64,000 bases of DNA, from NCBI RefSeq assembly GCF_032302195.1, contig NZ_CP135275.1:2976001-3040000 (forward strand), written 5' to 3'. This document shows, in pieces, positions 1 through 8,211 of the stretch; within the stretch, counting starts at the first letter, position 1; each line of letters begins with the position of its first letter. The position numbers and the translations under genes are program-made. The stretch is from Paenibacillus sp. MMS20-IR301. Lineage in GTDB: Bacteria; Bacillota; Bacilli; Paenibacillales; Paenibacillaceae. The notes beneath the pieces are model-generated. The model was not told the origin of the DNA and searched no databases. It was given only the letters and a program-made list of their open reading frames with translations.

Positions 1-854
1 TCGAGGTTGCCCTGAATGGCAAACCTGCCGCCGGTTCTCCGTCTGCCCTCAGTCAGGCTTACCCGCCAGTCCAGTCCGATGACATCGGCCTTAAGCTCCG
101 CCAGGCTGGGGAGCAGCTCCCCGGAGCTGACACCCGGGAAATAAATCTTGGGCACATCAAGATGTGACAGCTCGTCAAAAATCCGGGTAATCGTCGGCAG
201 CACATAGGCTTCGAAATCACGCGGGGCCAGCGCCCCCACCCAGCTGTCAAACAGCTGGAACGCCTTGCCGCCGCTCGCGGCATGCGCCTTGAGATAAGCG
301 ATAACCATGTCGCCCAGCTTCTCCATCAGCTTCTCCCATACCTTGGGCTGGCTGAACATCATTTCCTTGGTGCGGTGATAACTCTTTGAGGGTCTGCCCT
401 CAATCAGATAACTGGCAATGGTAAAGGGTGCTCCTGCAAAAGTGATCAGCGGCACATCCAGCTCCTTGTCCAAAAGCTTGATGGTCTCCAGAATGTGGCT
501 GAGATCGCCTTCCACATCAACCGGCTTCAGCCGGTCTACATCTCCCGCGGTCCGGATCGGATTCTCGATGACCGGCCCGATGTTCTTCACAATGTCGAAG
601 TTAACACCAAGGGAGGCTACAGGATTCATAATGTCGGAATACAGAATGGCCGCATCCACACCCAGCTTGCGCACAGGCATCAAGGTTACTTCCGCTGCAA
701 GCTCCGGCTGTCTGCAGATCTCCAGCAGCGAATACTTCTCCTTGATTTTACGGTACTCGGGATCATAACGGCCGGCCTGCCGCATGTACCATACGGGAAC
801 GTGCTCCGTACTCTGCTGTCTGCAGGCGCGGATAAAAGTGTCGTTGTAGGTCAT
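1..854 (-). CDS. hemE: Uroporphyrinogen decarboxylase HemE (3' end cut by window edge)
   Basis: Decarboxylates uroporphyrinogen III to coproporphyrinogen III in cytosolic haem synthesis. Reading leftward from an ATG at 852-854, the translation begins MTYNDTFIRACRQ and carries the family signature RQAGRYDPEYRKIK near residue 22, then SDIMNP, VIENPIRT and FAGAPFTIASYLIEGRPS, all characteristic of HemE. About 284 codons are present of the usual ~350, so the C-terminus and the rest of any hem operon (hemH and hemY usually follow in Bacilli, known from relatives) lie outside the window to the left. The gene diverges from the MFS gene to the right. Identification is firm; only the truncation is a limit. 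Confidence 0.95.
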   Translation of the reverse strand, partial: MTYNDTFIRACRQQSTEHVPVWYMRQAGRYDPEYRKIKEKYSLLEICRQPELAAEVTLMPVRKLGVDAAILYSDIMNPVASLGVNFDIVKNIGPVIENPIRTAGDVDRLKPVDVEGDLSHILETIKLLDKELDVPLITFAGAPFTIASYLIEGRPSKSYHRTKEMMFSQPKVWEKLMEKLGDMVIAYLKAHAASGGKAFQLFDSWVGALAPRDFEAYVLPTITRIFDELSHLDVPKIYFPGVSSGELLPSLAELKADVIGLDWRVSLTEGRRRTGGRFAIQGNL

Positions 855-981
855 GATAAGATCTCCATTAGATTTAATAGATTATTAAAACACATATCAT
901 TATTATGCCCCTTTTGCCAGCGGGTAACAACTCCTTCGGCTATTAGGGAATGACAATCCCATGACATTACTATGACAAGTG

Positions 982-1009
982 TTGCACTGCACGGTTTAAA
1001 ATATATGAT
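982..1009 (+). promoter_or_regulatory. Candidate sigma-A promoter of the MFS gene
   Basis: TTGCAC at 982-987 and TATGAT at 1004-1009 are separated by 16 bases, upstream of the MFS reading frame. An additional TATACT at 1009-1014 is nearby, so the exact -10 is uncertain. Confidence 0.45.
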
Positions 1010-1078
1010 ATACTGACATAATGTAAATTTTTCGTGAACTATTTAGCTTTGAATCCCCTGAAAGGAAGTGAAAGCACT

Positions 1079-2299
1079 TTGAAGAATTGGGAGACATGGA
1101 AAGTCAACCTCATGGTGCTTTGGTTTGGCCAATTTCTCGTAAATGCCGGTTTAACTATGATTACCCCGTTTCTGTCCCTGTATCTCGCCAAAGATTTAGG
1201 CGTGACCGGAGACCGGGCGATCGGAATGTGGGCCGGACTTATTTTTGCCGCAAATTTCCTGACCGCCTTTATCTTTCAGCCGCTGTGGGGCAAGCTGGCC
1301 GACAAATACGGCCGTAAAATCATGCTGCTGCGCTCCAGCTTCGGTATGGCCATTGTCATCGTCCTGATGGGTTTCGCCCAGACTCCGATGCAGCTTCTGC
1401 TGCTCCGCCTGCTGAACGGGACCATCTCCGGCTTCAATCCCGCCTCTATTGCGCTGGTCTCGGGCACAACGCCCAAAGCGCGCATGGGCTTCGCTATGGG
1501 ACTCATGCAGTCCGGCGGCGTAGCCGGGACGATTCTCGGGCCGCTGATCGGCGGCGCATTCGCTGACTGGATCGGGTTCCGCCCGATCTTTTATGTTGTC
1601 GGGGCACTTCTGTTCGTGGCCTCGCTGCTGGCCTTGTTCCTGGTCAAGGAGAAATTCGACCGGGTGGAAGCGGCTCAGGTTCCGCAGGTATCGGTACTCG
1701 CAGGCTTCAAGGAGCTGGCCAAGGTGCCGCAGCTGCCCGCCTTATTCGGCGTTACTTTCCTGCTGCAGTTTGCCATGATCAGCCCGATGTCGCTGCTGCC
1801 GATTTATGTAGAGAAGCTCCACGGCTCTGCTGTGAATATCGCCTTCTGGGCAGGTATGGTCAGTGCTGTTACCGGTATCTCGAATATGATCGCTTCCCCC
1901 GTGCTCGGCAAGCTCAGCGACAGGGTCGGCGCCCACCGGATTCTGACCTATGCGCTGATTGGCGCCGCCCTGTTCCTTATTCCCCAGGCCTTCGTTACGA
2001 GCGTCTGGCAGCTGATTATTATCCGCTTCATGATGGGTGTCTTCATGGGCGGGCTGCTGCCCAGCGTCAACGCGCTTATCCGCTCCTATACGCCTGACGG
2101 CAAGGAGAGCCGGGCATTTGGCTTCAACAGCAGCACCCTGGCGCTCGGTAATATGCTCGGCGCGCTGATCGGCGGCTTTTTAGCGGGTTATACCGGGATT
2201 GAAGGGCTGTTCATAATCTCCGGCGCTTTCCTGCTGATCAATACTGTCTGGGTCCGGCTCAAGCTGTATAAGCCAACCGAGCTCCGCCTGTTCCGTTAA
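1079..2299 (+). CDS. MFS multidrug-type efflux transporter
   Basis: A proton-driven membrane exporter of the drug:H+ antiporter class, about 406 residues with roughly 12 hydrophobic segments. Motif A is visible between helices 2 and 3 (GKLADKYGRKIML) and is repeated in weaker form after helix 8 (GKLSDRVGAHRI), as expected from the internal duplication of the family. The frame is open from a GTG at 1034, but I prefer the TTG at 1079 because AAAGGAAG at 1061-1068 is well spaced before it and the first helix then begins after a short basic start (MKNWETWK). Substrate cannot be deduced. It stands alone between hemE (divergent) and the O-methyltransferase (convergent, 2 bases apart). Confidence 0.85.
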   Translation: MKNWETWKVNLMVLWFGQFLVNAGLTMITPFLSLYLAKDLGVTGDRAIGMWAGLIFAANFLTAFIFQPLWGKLADKYGRKIMLLRSSFGMAIVIVLMGFAQTPMQLLLLRLLNGTISGFNPASIALVSGTTPKARMGFAMGLMQSGGVAGTILGPLIGGAFADWIGFRPIFYVVGALLFVASLLALFLVKEKFDRVEAAQVPQVSVLAGFKELAKVPQLPALFGVTFLLQFAMISPMSLLPIYVEKLHGSAVNIAFWAGMVSAVTGISNMIASPVLGKLSDRVGAHRILTYALIGAALFLIPQAFVTSVWQLIIIRFMMGVFMGGLLPSVNALIRSYTPDGKESRAFGFNSSTLALGNMLGALIGGFLAGYTGIEGLFIISGAFLLINTVWVRLKLYKPTELRLFR

Positions 2300-2301
2300 A
2301 T

Positions 2302-2931
2302 TCAGCGGACCATCGCCAGAGCCAGCCCGTCATACGCGGGCAGCAAGGTGCTGGTCAGGCGGGGATCGCCGGCAATCATCTCATTGAACCGGCGCATCGC
2401 CTGGACAGCCGGGCCGTTCTTCTCCGGATTCAGCGTACGGCCGCGCAGGAATATATTATCACCGGCAATGATCGCCCCGGGTGAAGCCAGACTGATCGCT
2501 GCTTCCAGATAGTTCGGATAGTTCTCCTTATCGGCATCGATGAAGAAGAAATCATACTTTTGGCCCTGTGCTTCGAGCAGCTTCAGGCTGTCGAGCGCCG
2601 GGCCGATTTTGTATTCAACCGAATCACCGAAACCGGCCTGCTGTAGATGGCTGTGGGCCAGCTCTGCATATTCGGCCTTAAGCTCCAATGAAGTCAGGCT
2701 TCCGCCCGGCTGAAGACCGCGGCACAGACAGATTCCGCTGTAGCCGCCAAGCGCCCCGATTTCCAGGATGCGGGCAGACCGGGAAAGGGTTACCAGCATC
2801 GTCAGCAGCCGGCCGTAACCAGGGGCGATGGACACCTCCGGCATGTCTTTTTCCGCTATTGCTCTCTTCACCTCAATTAATAATTCATCCTCTGTATACA
2901 GCAGTTCGCTGTATTCTTCCTGATTCGGCAT
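2302..2931 (-). CDS. SAM-dependent O-methyltransferase (class I, catechol/caffeoyl-CoA type)
   Basis: A cytosolic 209-residue methyltransferase of the O-methyltransferase family 3 type. The SAM-binding signature ILEIGALGGYSGICL, the acidic loop SLELKAEYAELA and the metal-binding-style FFIDADKENYPNY followed by AGDNIFLRG are all visible; these are typical of YrrM-like proteins. The frame is open to 2994, but ATG at 2931 has AAGGAG seven bases upstream and gives the natural N-terminus MPNQEEYSELLY. The substrate is unknown. It faces the MFS gene tail to tail and diverges from the RNA methyltransferase gene. Confidence 0.85.
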   Translation of the reverse strand: MPNQEEYSELLYTEDELLIEVKRAIAEKDMPEVSIAPGYGRLLTMLVTLSRSARILEIGALGGYSGICLCRGLQPGGSLTSLELKAEYAELAHSHLQQAGFGDSVEYKIGPALDSLKLLEAQGQKYDFFFIDADKENYPNYLEAAISLASPGAIIAGDNIFLRGRTLNPEKNGPAVQAMRRFNEMIAGDPRLTSTLLPAYDGLALAMVR

Positions 2932-3112
2932 ATGTATGCTCCTTAAAATTAATAGTTTGTGTTCCATGGACGGGCATTGTGCAGTGACCTTCATTACCCT
3001 ATACTGGTATCTGAACGTACTAAACGGTGCAACGGTTCAGAAGCGGGAACCAGCTTCCCTTATTGTACTGGCTTTGCGTATTTATCCACAAGTTAAACGG
3101 AGTTGAGAGCAT

Positions 3113-4249
3113 TTGGGCAAATTACAATTGATCGCCACCGCCCCTATGGGGCTGGAGGCTGTCGTAGCACGAGAATTGAATGAACTGGGTTATGAGACCA
3201 CAACCGAGAATGGGCGGGTCCTGTTCAGCGGTGATTACATCGATATCTGCCGCTGCAACCTTTGGCTGCGCACCTCTGACCGCGTACTGGTCAAAATGGG
3301 CCAGTTCCCGGCCAAAACCTTCGACGAGCTGTTCGAAGGCGTCAAAGCGATTAACTGGGAGGACTGGATTCCCGAGAACGGAGAATTCCCGGTCGAAGGC
3401 CGCTCCCACAAATCACAGCTGACCAGCGTTCCTGCCTGCCAGGGGATCGTCAAGAAAGCGATTGTCGAGAAGCTGAAGCTGTCGTACCGCACCGAATGGT
3501 TCCCTGAGAACGGGCCGCGTTATGTGGTCGAGGTCATTCTGCTGAATGATATCGCACTGATTACGCTCGATACCACCGGACCGGCGCTGCATAAGCGCGG
3601 CTACCGCCGCCATGCCACTGAAGCGCCGCTGAAGGAGACGATGGCGGCCGCCCTAATCCAGCTCAGCCGCTGGAACGGGCATCGCCCGCTGTATGATCCC
3701 TGCTGCGGCTCCGGCACGATCCTGATAGAAGCCGCAATGATCGCCTGGAACATCGCACCGGGCCTGCGCCGCTCCTTCCCGTCCGAGCACTGGCCGGAAA
3801 TCCCTCAGCGCTTGTGGGAAGAGGCCCGCGAAGAGGCTTTCGACGCGGTGCGCGATGACTACCCGCTGCAGCTGACCGGAACGGATATCGATCCGGCAGC
3901 GATCGAGATTGCCGAAGCCGCCGCGAAGAGCGCCGGACTCGCCGGTGAGATTACCTTCAAGCACATGGCCGCCGCCAAGGCCCGTCCTGAAGGCGAATAC
4001 GGCTGCATCATCACCAATCCGCCATACGGCGAGCGGATCAGCAATGACAAGGAAGTCGAGAAGCTGACCCGCCAGTTCGGCGAGATGATGCTCTACCTCC
4101 CGACCTGGTCCTTCTTCGCGATCAGCCCGTACAAGGAATTCGAGCAATACTACGGCCGCAAGGCGGACAAGCGCCGCAAGCTCTATAACGGACGGATTGA
4201 GTGCCAATACTATCAATACCTGGGACCGCTGCCGCCGCGTAACATGTAG
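3113..4249 (+). CDS. THUMP-domain class I 23S rRNA/RNA guanine-N2 methyltransferase (YpsC/RlmL-N family)
   Basis: Predicted to methylate a guanine in rRNA. The N-terminal ~60-160 residues form the ferredoxin-like/THUMP RNA-binding part (opens GKLQLIATAPMGLEAVVARE), followed by the Rossmann methyltransferase with DPCCGSGTILIEAAMIA as SAM motif I, GTDIDPAAIEIAE as motif II and the catalytic NPPYGERI. Length 378 matches B. subtilis YpsC-type proteins. The start is TTG at 3113 after CGGAGTTGAGAG. The gene has no partner; the 700-base spacer downstream contains repeats and a large hairpin terminator. Confidence 0.88.
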   Translation: MGKLQLIATAPMGLEAVVARELNELGYETTTENGRVLFSGDYIDICRCNLWLRTSDRVLVKMGQFPAKTFDELFEGVKAINWEDWIPENGEFPVEGRSHKSQLTSVPACQGIVKKAIVEKLKLSYRTEWFPENGPRYVVEVILLNDIALITLDTTGPALHKRGYRRHATEAPLKETMAAALIQLSRWNGHRPLYDPCCGSGTILIEAAMIAWNIAPGLRRSFPSEHWPEIPQRLWEEAREEAFDAVRDDYPLQLTGTDIDPAAIEIAEAAAKSAGLAGEITFKHMAAAKARPEGEYGCIITNPPYGERISNDKEVEKLTRQFGEMMLYLPTWSFFAISPYKEFEQYYGRKADKRRKLYNGRIECQYYQYLGPLPPRNM

Positions 4250-4311
4250 GGCGGGGAGTAGACGGACTGTTAGGTGCTGACAGGGCAGTAACTTGGCGCC
4301 GACATGCCGAC

Positions 4312-4415
4312 ATTAGGTGGCTGGATACCAACTTAGGTAGCTGGATATTAACTCAGGTAATTGGACTCCAACATTAGGTAACTAAACACTAACTTAGGTA
4401 ACTGGCATTCCAGCA
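4312..4415. repeat. Five imperfect 20-21-bp tandem repeats
   Basis: The word TTAGGT or TCAGGT recurs with its A at 4315, 4335, 4355, 4376 and 4396, giving steps of 20, 20, 21 and 20 bases. The approximate unit is TTAGGTAACTGGATACTAAC. A possible earlier half-copy starts at 4270. The period is not a multiple of three and the region is not coding. Confidence 0.75.
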
Positions 4416-4416
4416 G

Positions 4417-4470
4417 CAAGCCTTAAGCTCCAGTGCAGTTATACTGCGCTGCGGGCTTAAGGCTTGTTTT
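4417..4470 (+). terminator. Large hairpin terminator after the RNA methyltransferase gene
   Basis: CAAGCCTTAAGC at 4417-4428 is perfectly complementary to GCTTAAGGCTTG at 4455-4466. The interior CAGTGCAGT and ACTGCGCTG also pair around a TAT loop. TTTTGGTTTAATTT follows on the plus strand. Confidence 0.65.
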
Positions 4471-4751
4471 GGTTTAATTTGCAAGTAACATTCGGGTACG
4501 CCGGGAAACTTCTCTCTCTACCATTAACTCAGACACCACAACTGCCACACTTTACACAGAACTCTCCCTTTACTTACTGCTCCAGTGCCACATCCGGCTC
4601 ATTTGGCGGGACTTTCCCTCTAACCTCCCGCTACAACGCACATTAAGCAACTTTAAACAGATCCCCTCCCTCTACTTCCCGCTCCAACGCCGCATTTAGC
4701 CTGCTTAATGGAACTTGCGGGTTCTGATGAAGTTAGTCAAGAAATTTGGCC

Positions 4752-4850
4752 GGGACGCAGCAGTGTTCGAGTAGGTAGCTTAGCGTTACGGGCATGAGAG
4801 ACGTCAATTGACGGGAACTCACCTATGGCAGGGTCTTGCGGACACCAGCG
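4752..4850 (+). repeat. Long dispersed intergenic repeat, partial copy C
   Basis: Shares AGCTTAGCGTTACGG, CATGAGAGACGT, ACCT and GGTCTT.CGGA in the same order and spacing as copies A and B; the right two thirds are missing. Confidence 0.65.
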
Positions 4851-4919
4851 TCTGAGCCCTCCGCCACAATGTATAAATGCGCGTAACCCGCAGTGCCAGC
4901 AGATTCCCCCCACAACAAA

Positions 4920-4949
4920 ACAACCCCCGCGAACCTGAGCGGAGGTTGT
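4920..4949 (-). terminator. Rho-independent terminator of the DUF1450 gene
   Basis: On the minus strand ACAACCTCCGC pairs with GCGGGGGTTG around TCAGGTTC and is followed by TTTTGTTGTG. It lies 15 bases after the stop at 4965. Confidence 0.7.
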
Positions 4950-4964
4950 AATGCTAAACTAACC

Positions 4965-5204
4965 TTATTCCTTAACTGCCGGCTGTTTGACAAACGCCTG
5001 TGCCTTGGCCAGCACTTCATCTTCTGTCGGAGCGCTGATGTAACGGCCGTTAATATACACAAACGGGCGTTTGCCGCAGGGACCGCAGTAAGAGATGCAG
5101 CCTGTCTTGATCTCGGCATCCGGCGCCATCTTCAGCAGCTTGGGTACAATGCTTTTCATTTTGATATGATTGCATTCGTCACATATTCTTATATCGTTAG
5201 CCAT
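4965..5204 (-). CDS. DUF1450 (YuzB-like) small cysteine protein
   Basis: A 79-residue protein of the DUF1450/UPF0349 family, function unknown. The N-terminal CDEC pair and the central TGCISYCGPCGKRPFVYING, with C-x4-C-x2-C spacing, match the family layout, which resembles thioredoxin-like [2Fe-2S] ferredoxin folds; cluster binding is inference. It is followed by its own terminator and preceded, 41 bases away, by the HesB-like gene on the same strand, so the two may be cotranscribed. Length is usual for the family. Confidence 0.8.
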   Translation of the reverse strand: MANDIRICDECNHIKMKSIVPKLLKMAPDAEIKTGCISYCGPCGKRPFVYINGRYISAPTEDEVLAKAQAFVKQPAVKE

Positions 5205-5245
5205 GAAGCAACCCTTCTTTATGTCCTTAAAATAAAAGCGAGCAA

Positions 5246-5548
5246 TTAGTGATCGCCATGATTTCCTTTAGACGGATTAGTAATAACGAAACCTTCTTCG
5301 GGCAGGTAGAGATAATCAATCTTCACACCGTCCAGCAGCGGCTGGTTCGGATCAAGAATAACGTCGATGTCCTTATCGGTGGAGATCACTACATCATTCT
5401 CTTTAGGCGTGTCCAGATCAAGGCCGTAGTGGGCATGGTCGCCGTGGGCATGTGTAATTGCTACACGCAGTTTCAGCTCGCTGTTGCCTTCAAGCTCCAT
5501 GGTTTTCTTTATCACTTTAGCCGCATTGCGGGTAATTTTGACGTTCAT
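5246..5548 (-). CDS. HesB/IscA-fold protein lacking all cysteines
   Basis: A 100-residue protein recognisable as the HesB/IscA (iron-sulfur A-type carrier) fold from MNVKITRNAAKVIKK at the start, the central YGLDLDT strand and VKIDYLYLPEEGFVITNP near the end. A-type carriers use three cysteines (C-x~64-C-x-C); this protein has none. Where the first cysteine is expected (xGGCxGF.Y) it has HAHGDHAHYG, and the C-terminus is NPSKGNHGDH instead of NPNAxxxCGCG. I infer a histidine-based metal site or loss of carrier function. The frame is open to 5569; ATG at 5548 with GGGAG upstream fits the family N-terminus. It lies just upstream of the DUF1450 gene on the same strand. Confidence 0.72.
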   Translation of the reverse strand: MNVKITRNAAKVIKKTMELEGNSELKLRVAITHAHGDHAHYGLDLDTPKENDVVISTDKDIDVILDPNQPLLDGVKIDYLYLPEEGFVITNPSKGNHGDH

Positions 5549-5674
5549 CACATTCCATCTCCCAAGCATCTATAGTTTAAATACTCAATAACTCATTTTA
5601 AGGAATATAGCTAGTAAAAGCAACCATATTACTGAAATACCTCAACAGGGATTACAGGATATTTCGCAAATCTG

Positions 5675-5926
5675 TCATCTCGCGCGGCCCAGCGCCGGGT
5701 ATTTACGGTCCATCCGTGAGACGAACCAGCCCATCAGCAGCATCGTTATGCCAATATCATCAATGGGAACAAACGGCATGATGTCGGGGAGTACCCAGTA
5801 CAATAGTGCCGGAATGGTGAACAGCAGCTTGTCTCCTATGGAGACCGCCGGGGAAATGATATATTGCCAGGTACTGCGGAAGATATGAGACCACTGTTTC
5901 AGTGACAGCAGTTTTCTGAGTTTCAT
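5675..5926 (-). CDS. DUF1232 (YkvA-like) small membrane protein
   Basis: An 83-residue protein with two hydrophobic segments. The segment YWVLPDIMPFVPIDDIGITMLLMGWF matches in pattern the DUF1232 consensus (YxxSPxDxIPxxxPxxGxxDDxxxxxxAL); the conserved DD is present at about residues 56-57. Function of the family is unknown. The start codon at 5924-5926 is preceded on the minus strand by GGAGGCTGTTCACTT. It is separate from its neighbours by about 100-160 bases on both sides. Confidence 0.7.
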   Translation of the reverse strand: MKLRKLLSLKQWSHIFRSTWQYIISPAVSIGDKLLFTIPALLYWVLPDIMPFVPIDDIGITMLLMGWFVSRMDRKYPALGRAR

Positions 5927-6091
5927 AAGTGAACAGCCTCCCTTGCTAATTCCAGCCTAAATGGAAAAGGGCACAGCCGCCAAGTACCTATGGAAAGGAT
6001 TGCGGCCATACCCTTTGCTGTTATCTTACGCAAATTTGCAGACATTGTTTCATTTTTAATTAAAATTTGACAGGAGACTATACCGCACTTG

Positions 6092-8197
6092 TTATTCCGT
6101 AACCTTAACGTCGTCGATCCGGGCGGTGCTGGAATGCATCCGGATGCCGACCTGGCCCCCGGCCGGCTGCGCTGCCGGATCCGTCCACTGGATCAGCTGG
6201 GAGCCGCCGGCATAGCAAGTGAGCGTACTGCCGCTGACCGTCACCTTCAGCTCCGTCCACTGGCCGGGGGTAACAGTTACGCTGGCGCTGCTTACCATCG
6301 TCAGCGTGCCTGCTGTTTTTTTGAACAGCTCCGCCTTGTCGCCTGAATCATTCAGCCGGAACATGTAGTAGTTTGCAGCATCCGCGTACCGGAACAGCAG
6401 GCCGGCATTGCCAAAAGCATTCAGCAGCTTCACCTTAGCTGAGTATGTGTAGTTACTCCAGGCCGCATCGCCGGTGTAAGCCAGCGCTTCCCCGGTTGCC
6501 GAATTCTGCGACAAAGCCTTCGTACCGTCATCCGCCACAGTCCATGACCCGCCGGAGGTCGTCCAGCCGCTGTAGTTATTATCCTCGAAATCGTCCTGGA
6601 ACAGCACGGCCGGCGGCACAATCGTTCCCTGGAATTCGAATGCCCCGATATCCGGCACACCGTAGTAGAGCGGATTGCCGAAATAATCCTGGCCTCCGTT
6701 CCCGTCAACAGCCACACCGGCATTAAGCAGCGGAGAGGTCACTGCCAGCTTATAGCCGTCTGCCGAATCACGTCCCGCAGCTGTGCCGGGGCTGACGAAG
6801 CCGGGATTGCCGGTGATTTTATTGGGATCGCTTGGAACGCTTGAATTCAGCCCGTAAAAGCTGTTATGGTCATACGTCATTCTGGGACTGTTCGTATATT
6901 GCCCGCTTGCCCCGTTATAAAAAATATTATTCATGTAATAAGCCATTCCGGTATTGCTGGCATGGGTCAGCGCCTTATTCTGCGTACCGGAACGGTAGAT
7001 GATATTATTGTAGACATACAGGTTGCCGCCGCCGTTCACCAGATGGAACACCCCGTTAGCGTCCTTGTCATTCTGGCTGATGTTGTAGCGGAAAATATTA
7101 TTATTCGTGTTGTTCATGACCAGAAGTGTGCCGCCCTCGTTGTTATAACTAAAGTTGTACTGGTAGATGCTGTCATGCACCTCAATATCGAAGTCCCACG
7201 GCTGGCCGTCTCCCCCCAGCATCCGCGTATCAGAAGCCTCGTTATATTGGAATACGGCACCCTTAGTATAGTAAGCCCACTGCGCTGCAACAACTGTAAT
7301 ATCCTCCAGATAACTGACGATCGAGGTGTTAACATCACAAGCTTCCCCGACCGACTTCGTCTTGTTGTACTCAATCAGCGGCGACTGGCTGGCTCTGACC
7401 AGAATCCCGTCCCGGTGAATCTTCTCGACCACATTCCCCCGGATGACCACGTTACGGAAGGCGTCGAATTTATGATTCCAGCTGCTATTGAAAAAAGCGT
7501 CCGTCATCGTCTGAATTCCCGTATCCGCTACATTGATCACCGTATTATTCTCAATCAGGATGCCGTCCCAGGTGCTTTCCGGAGCGGTGTTGGCTCCCCG
7601 GGCGTGGACATTAATCCCTCCCGTTCTGCGGTCCGTGCCGAAGATATCGTGAATATCCAGATTGCGGATATAGATATGCCTGAAGTTCCCCGCGCCGGCT
7701 CCTTCACCCGTCACGAGCACCCCGCTTCTTCGCATATCGGTGGGCTGCTGTCCGCTAGTAATCTCCAGATTATTGATCTCCCAGTAGGAGACATTGCGCA
7801 GCCTGACCCCGAAGCCTTCCCCGCCAACAGCCGTGTTGCCGAAATTAATCCGCGGTTTGGCACCTGTGCCGTAGCGGTCTACCGTAACCGGATTCCCTTC
7901 AGCTCCGGAACCCTGCAGATCAAGATACTGATTATTCCACACGCCCCCCGCCTTCAAAAGAATTACGTCACCCGGGCTGAACGTGATACTGTTCACTTTG
8001 CTTAACGTTTTCCAGGCGGCCGCTTCACTTGTACCCGCCGCGCTGTCACTGCCCAGGTCCGGATCGACATAATAGGCTGTTCCTGCTGCAGCTGCAACTG
8101 GAGCAGATACGCCGGAGATCAGGCTGAACAGCAGGATTCCAATCATACCCAGCAGGGGCAGCCTGCCTCGTTTGGCTAGTCTAGTCATTCTGAACAC
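6092..8197 (-). CDS. Secreted right-handed beta-helix protein with C-terminal LamG-like domain
   Basis: A 701-residue exported protein, last gene of the eight-gene leftward operon. Residues 1-38 are a Sec signal peptide (basic MFRMTRLAKRGR, hydrophobic core, SAPVAAAAG). Residues ~40-530 open with YYVDPDLGSDSAAGTSEAAAW, the usual entry of pectate-lyase-like parallel beta-helix proteins, and continue with many short N-rich rungs (for example NNTVINV, MNNTNNNIFRYNIS). Residues ~540-701 (FQDDFEDNNYSGW to RIDDVKVTE) form a jelly-roll carbohydrate-binding or LamG/DUF1080-like domain. A polysaccharide lyase or hydrolase acting outside the cell is inferred from this and from the sugar ABC transporter in the same operon; the substrate cannot be read. 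No cell-wall anchor is seen. Confidence 0.8.
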   Translation of the reverse strand: MFRMTRLAKRGRLPLLGMIGILLFSLISGVSAPVAAAAGTAYYVDPDLGSDSAAGTSEAAAWKTLSKVNSITFSPGDVILLKAGGVWNNQYLDLQGSGAEGNPVTVDRYGTGAKPRINFGNTAVGGEGFGVRLRNVSYWEINNLEITSGQQPTDMRRSGVLVTGEGAGAGNFRHIYIRNLDIHDIFGTDRRTGGINVHARGANTAPESTWDGILIENNTVINVADTGIQTMTDAFFNSSWNHKFDAFRNVVIRGNVVEKIHRDGILVRASQSPLIEYNKTKSVGEACDVNTSIVSYLEDITVVAAQWAYYTKGAVFQYNEASDTRMLGGDGQPWDFDIEVHDSIYQYNFSYNNEGGTLLVMNNTNNNIFRYNISQNDKDANGVFHLVNGGGNLYVYNNIIYRSGTQNKALTHASNTGMAYYMNNIFYNGASGQYTNSPRMTYDHNSFYGLNSSVPSDPNKITGNPGFVSPGTAAGRDSADGYKLAVTSPLLNAGVAVDGNGGQDYFGNPLYYGVPDIGAFEFQGTIVPPAVLFQDDFEDNNYSGWTTSGGSWTVADDGTKALSQNSATGEALAYTGDAAWSNYTYSAKVKLLNAFGNAGLLFRYADAANYYMFRLNDSGDKAELFKKTAGTLTMVSSASVTVTPGQWTELKVTVSGSTLTCYAGGSQLIQWTDPAAQPAGGQVGIRMHSSTARIDDVKVTE

Positions 8198-8211
8198 TCT
8201 CCCGAAATTAG

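Larger units (their letters stand above)
4250..4964. other. Gene-free, repeat-rich spacer
   Basis: No open frame here resembles a protein. The spacer holds five 20-21-base imperfect tandem repeats (4312-4415), a 50-base hairpin followed by T-rich sequence (4417-4470), three degenerate ~50-base units at about 4560-4720 that resemble the 52-base array at 18.4 kb, part of the dispersed repeat found again at 49.9 and 60.2 kb (4752-4850), and the terminator of the leftward DUF1450 gene. Confidence 0.7.

Noticed and set aside
6866..8005. 379-codon plus-strand frame antisense to the beta-helix gene
   Set aside because: No domain, no start signal; the minus-strand frame has a signal peptide and typical rungs.
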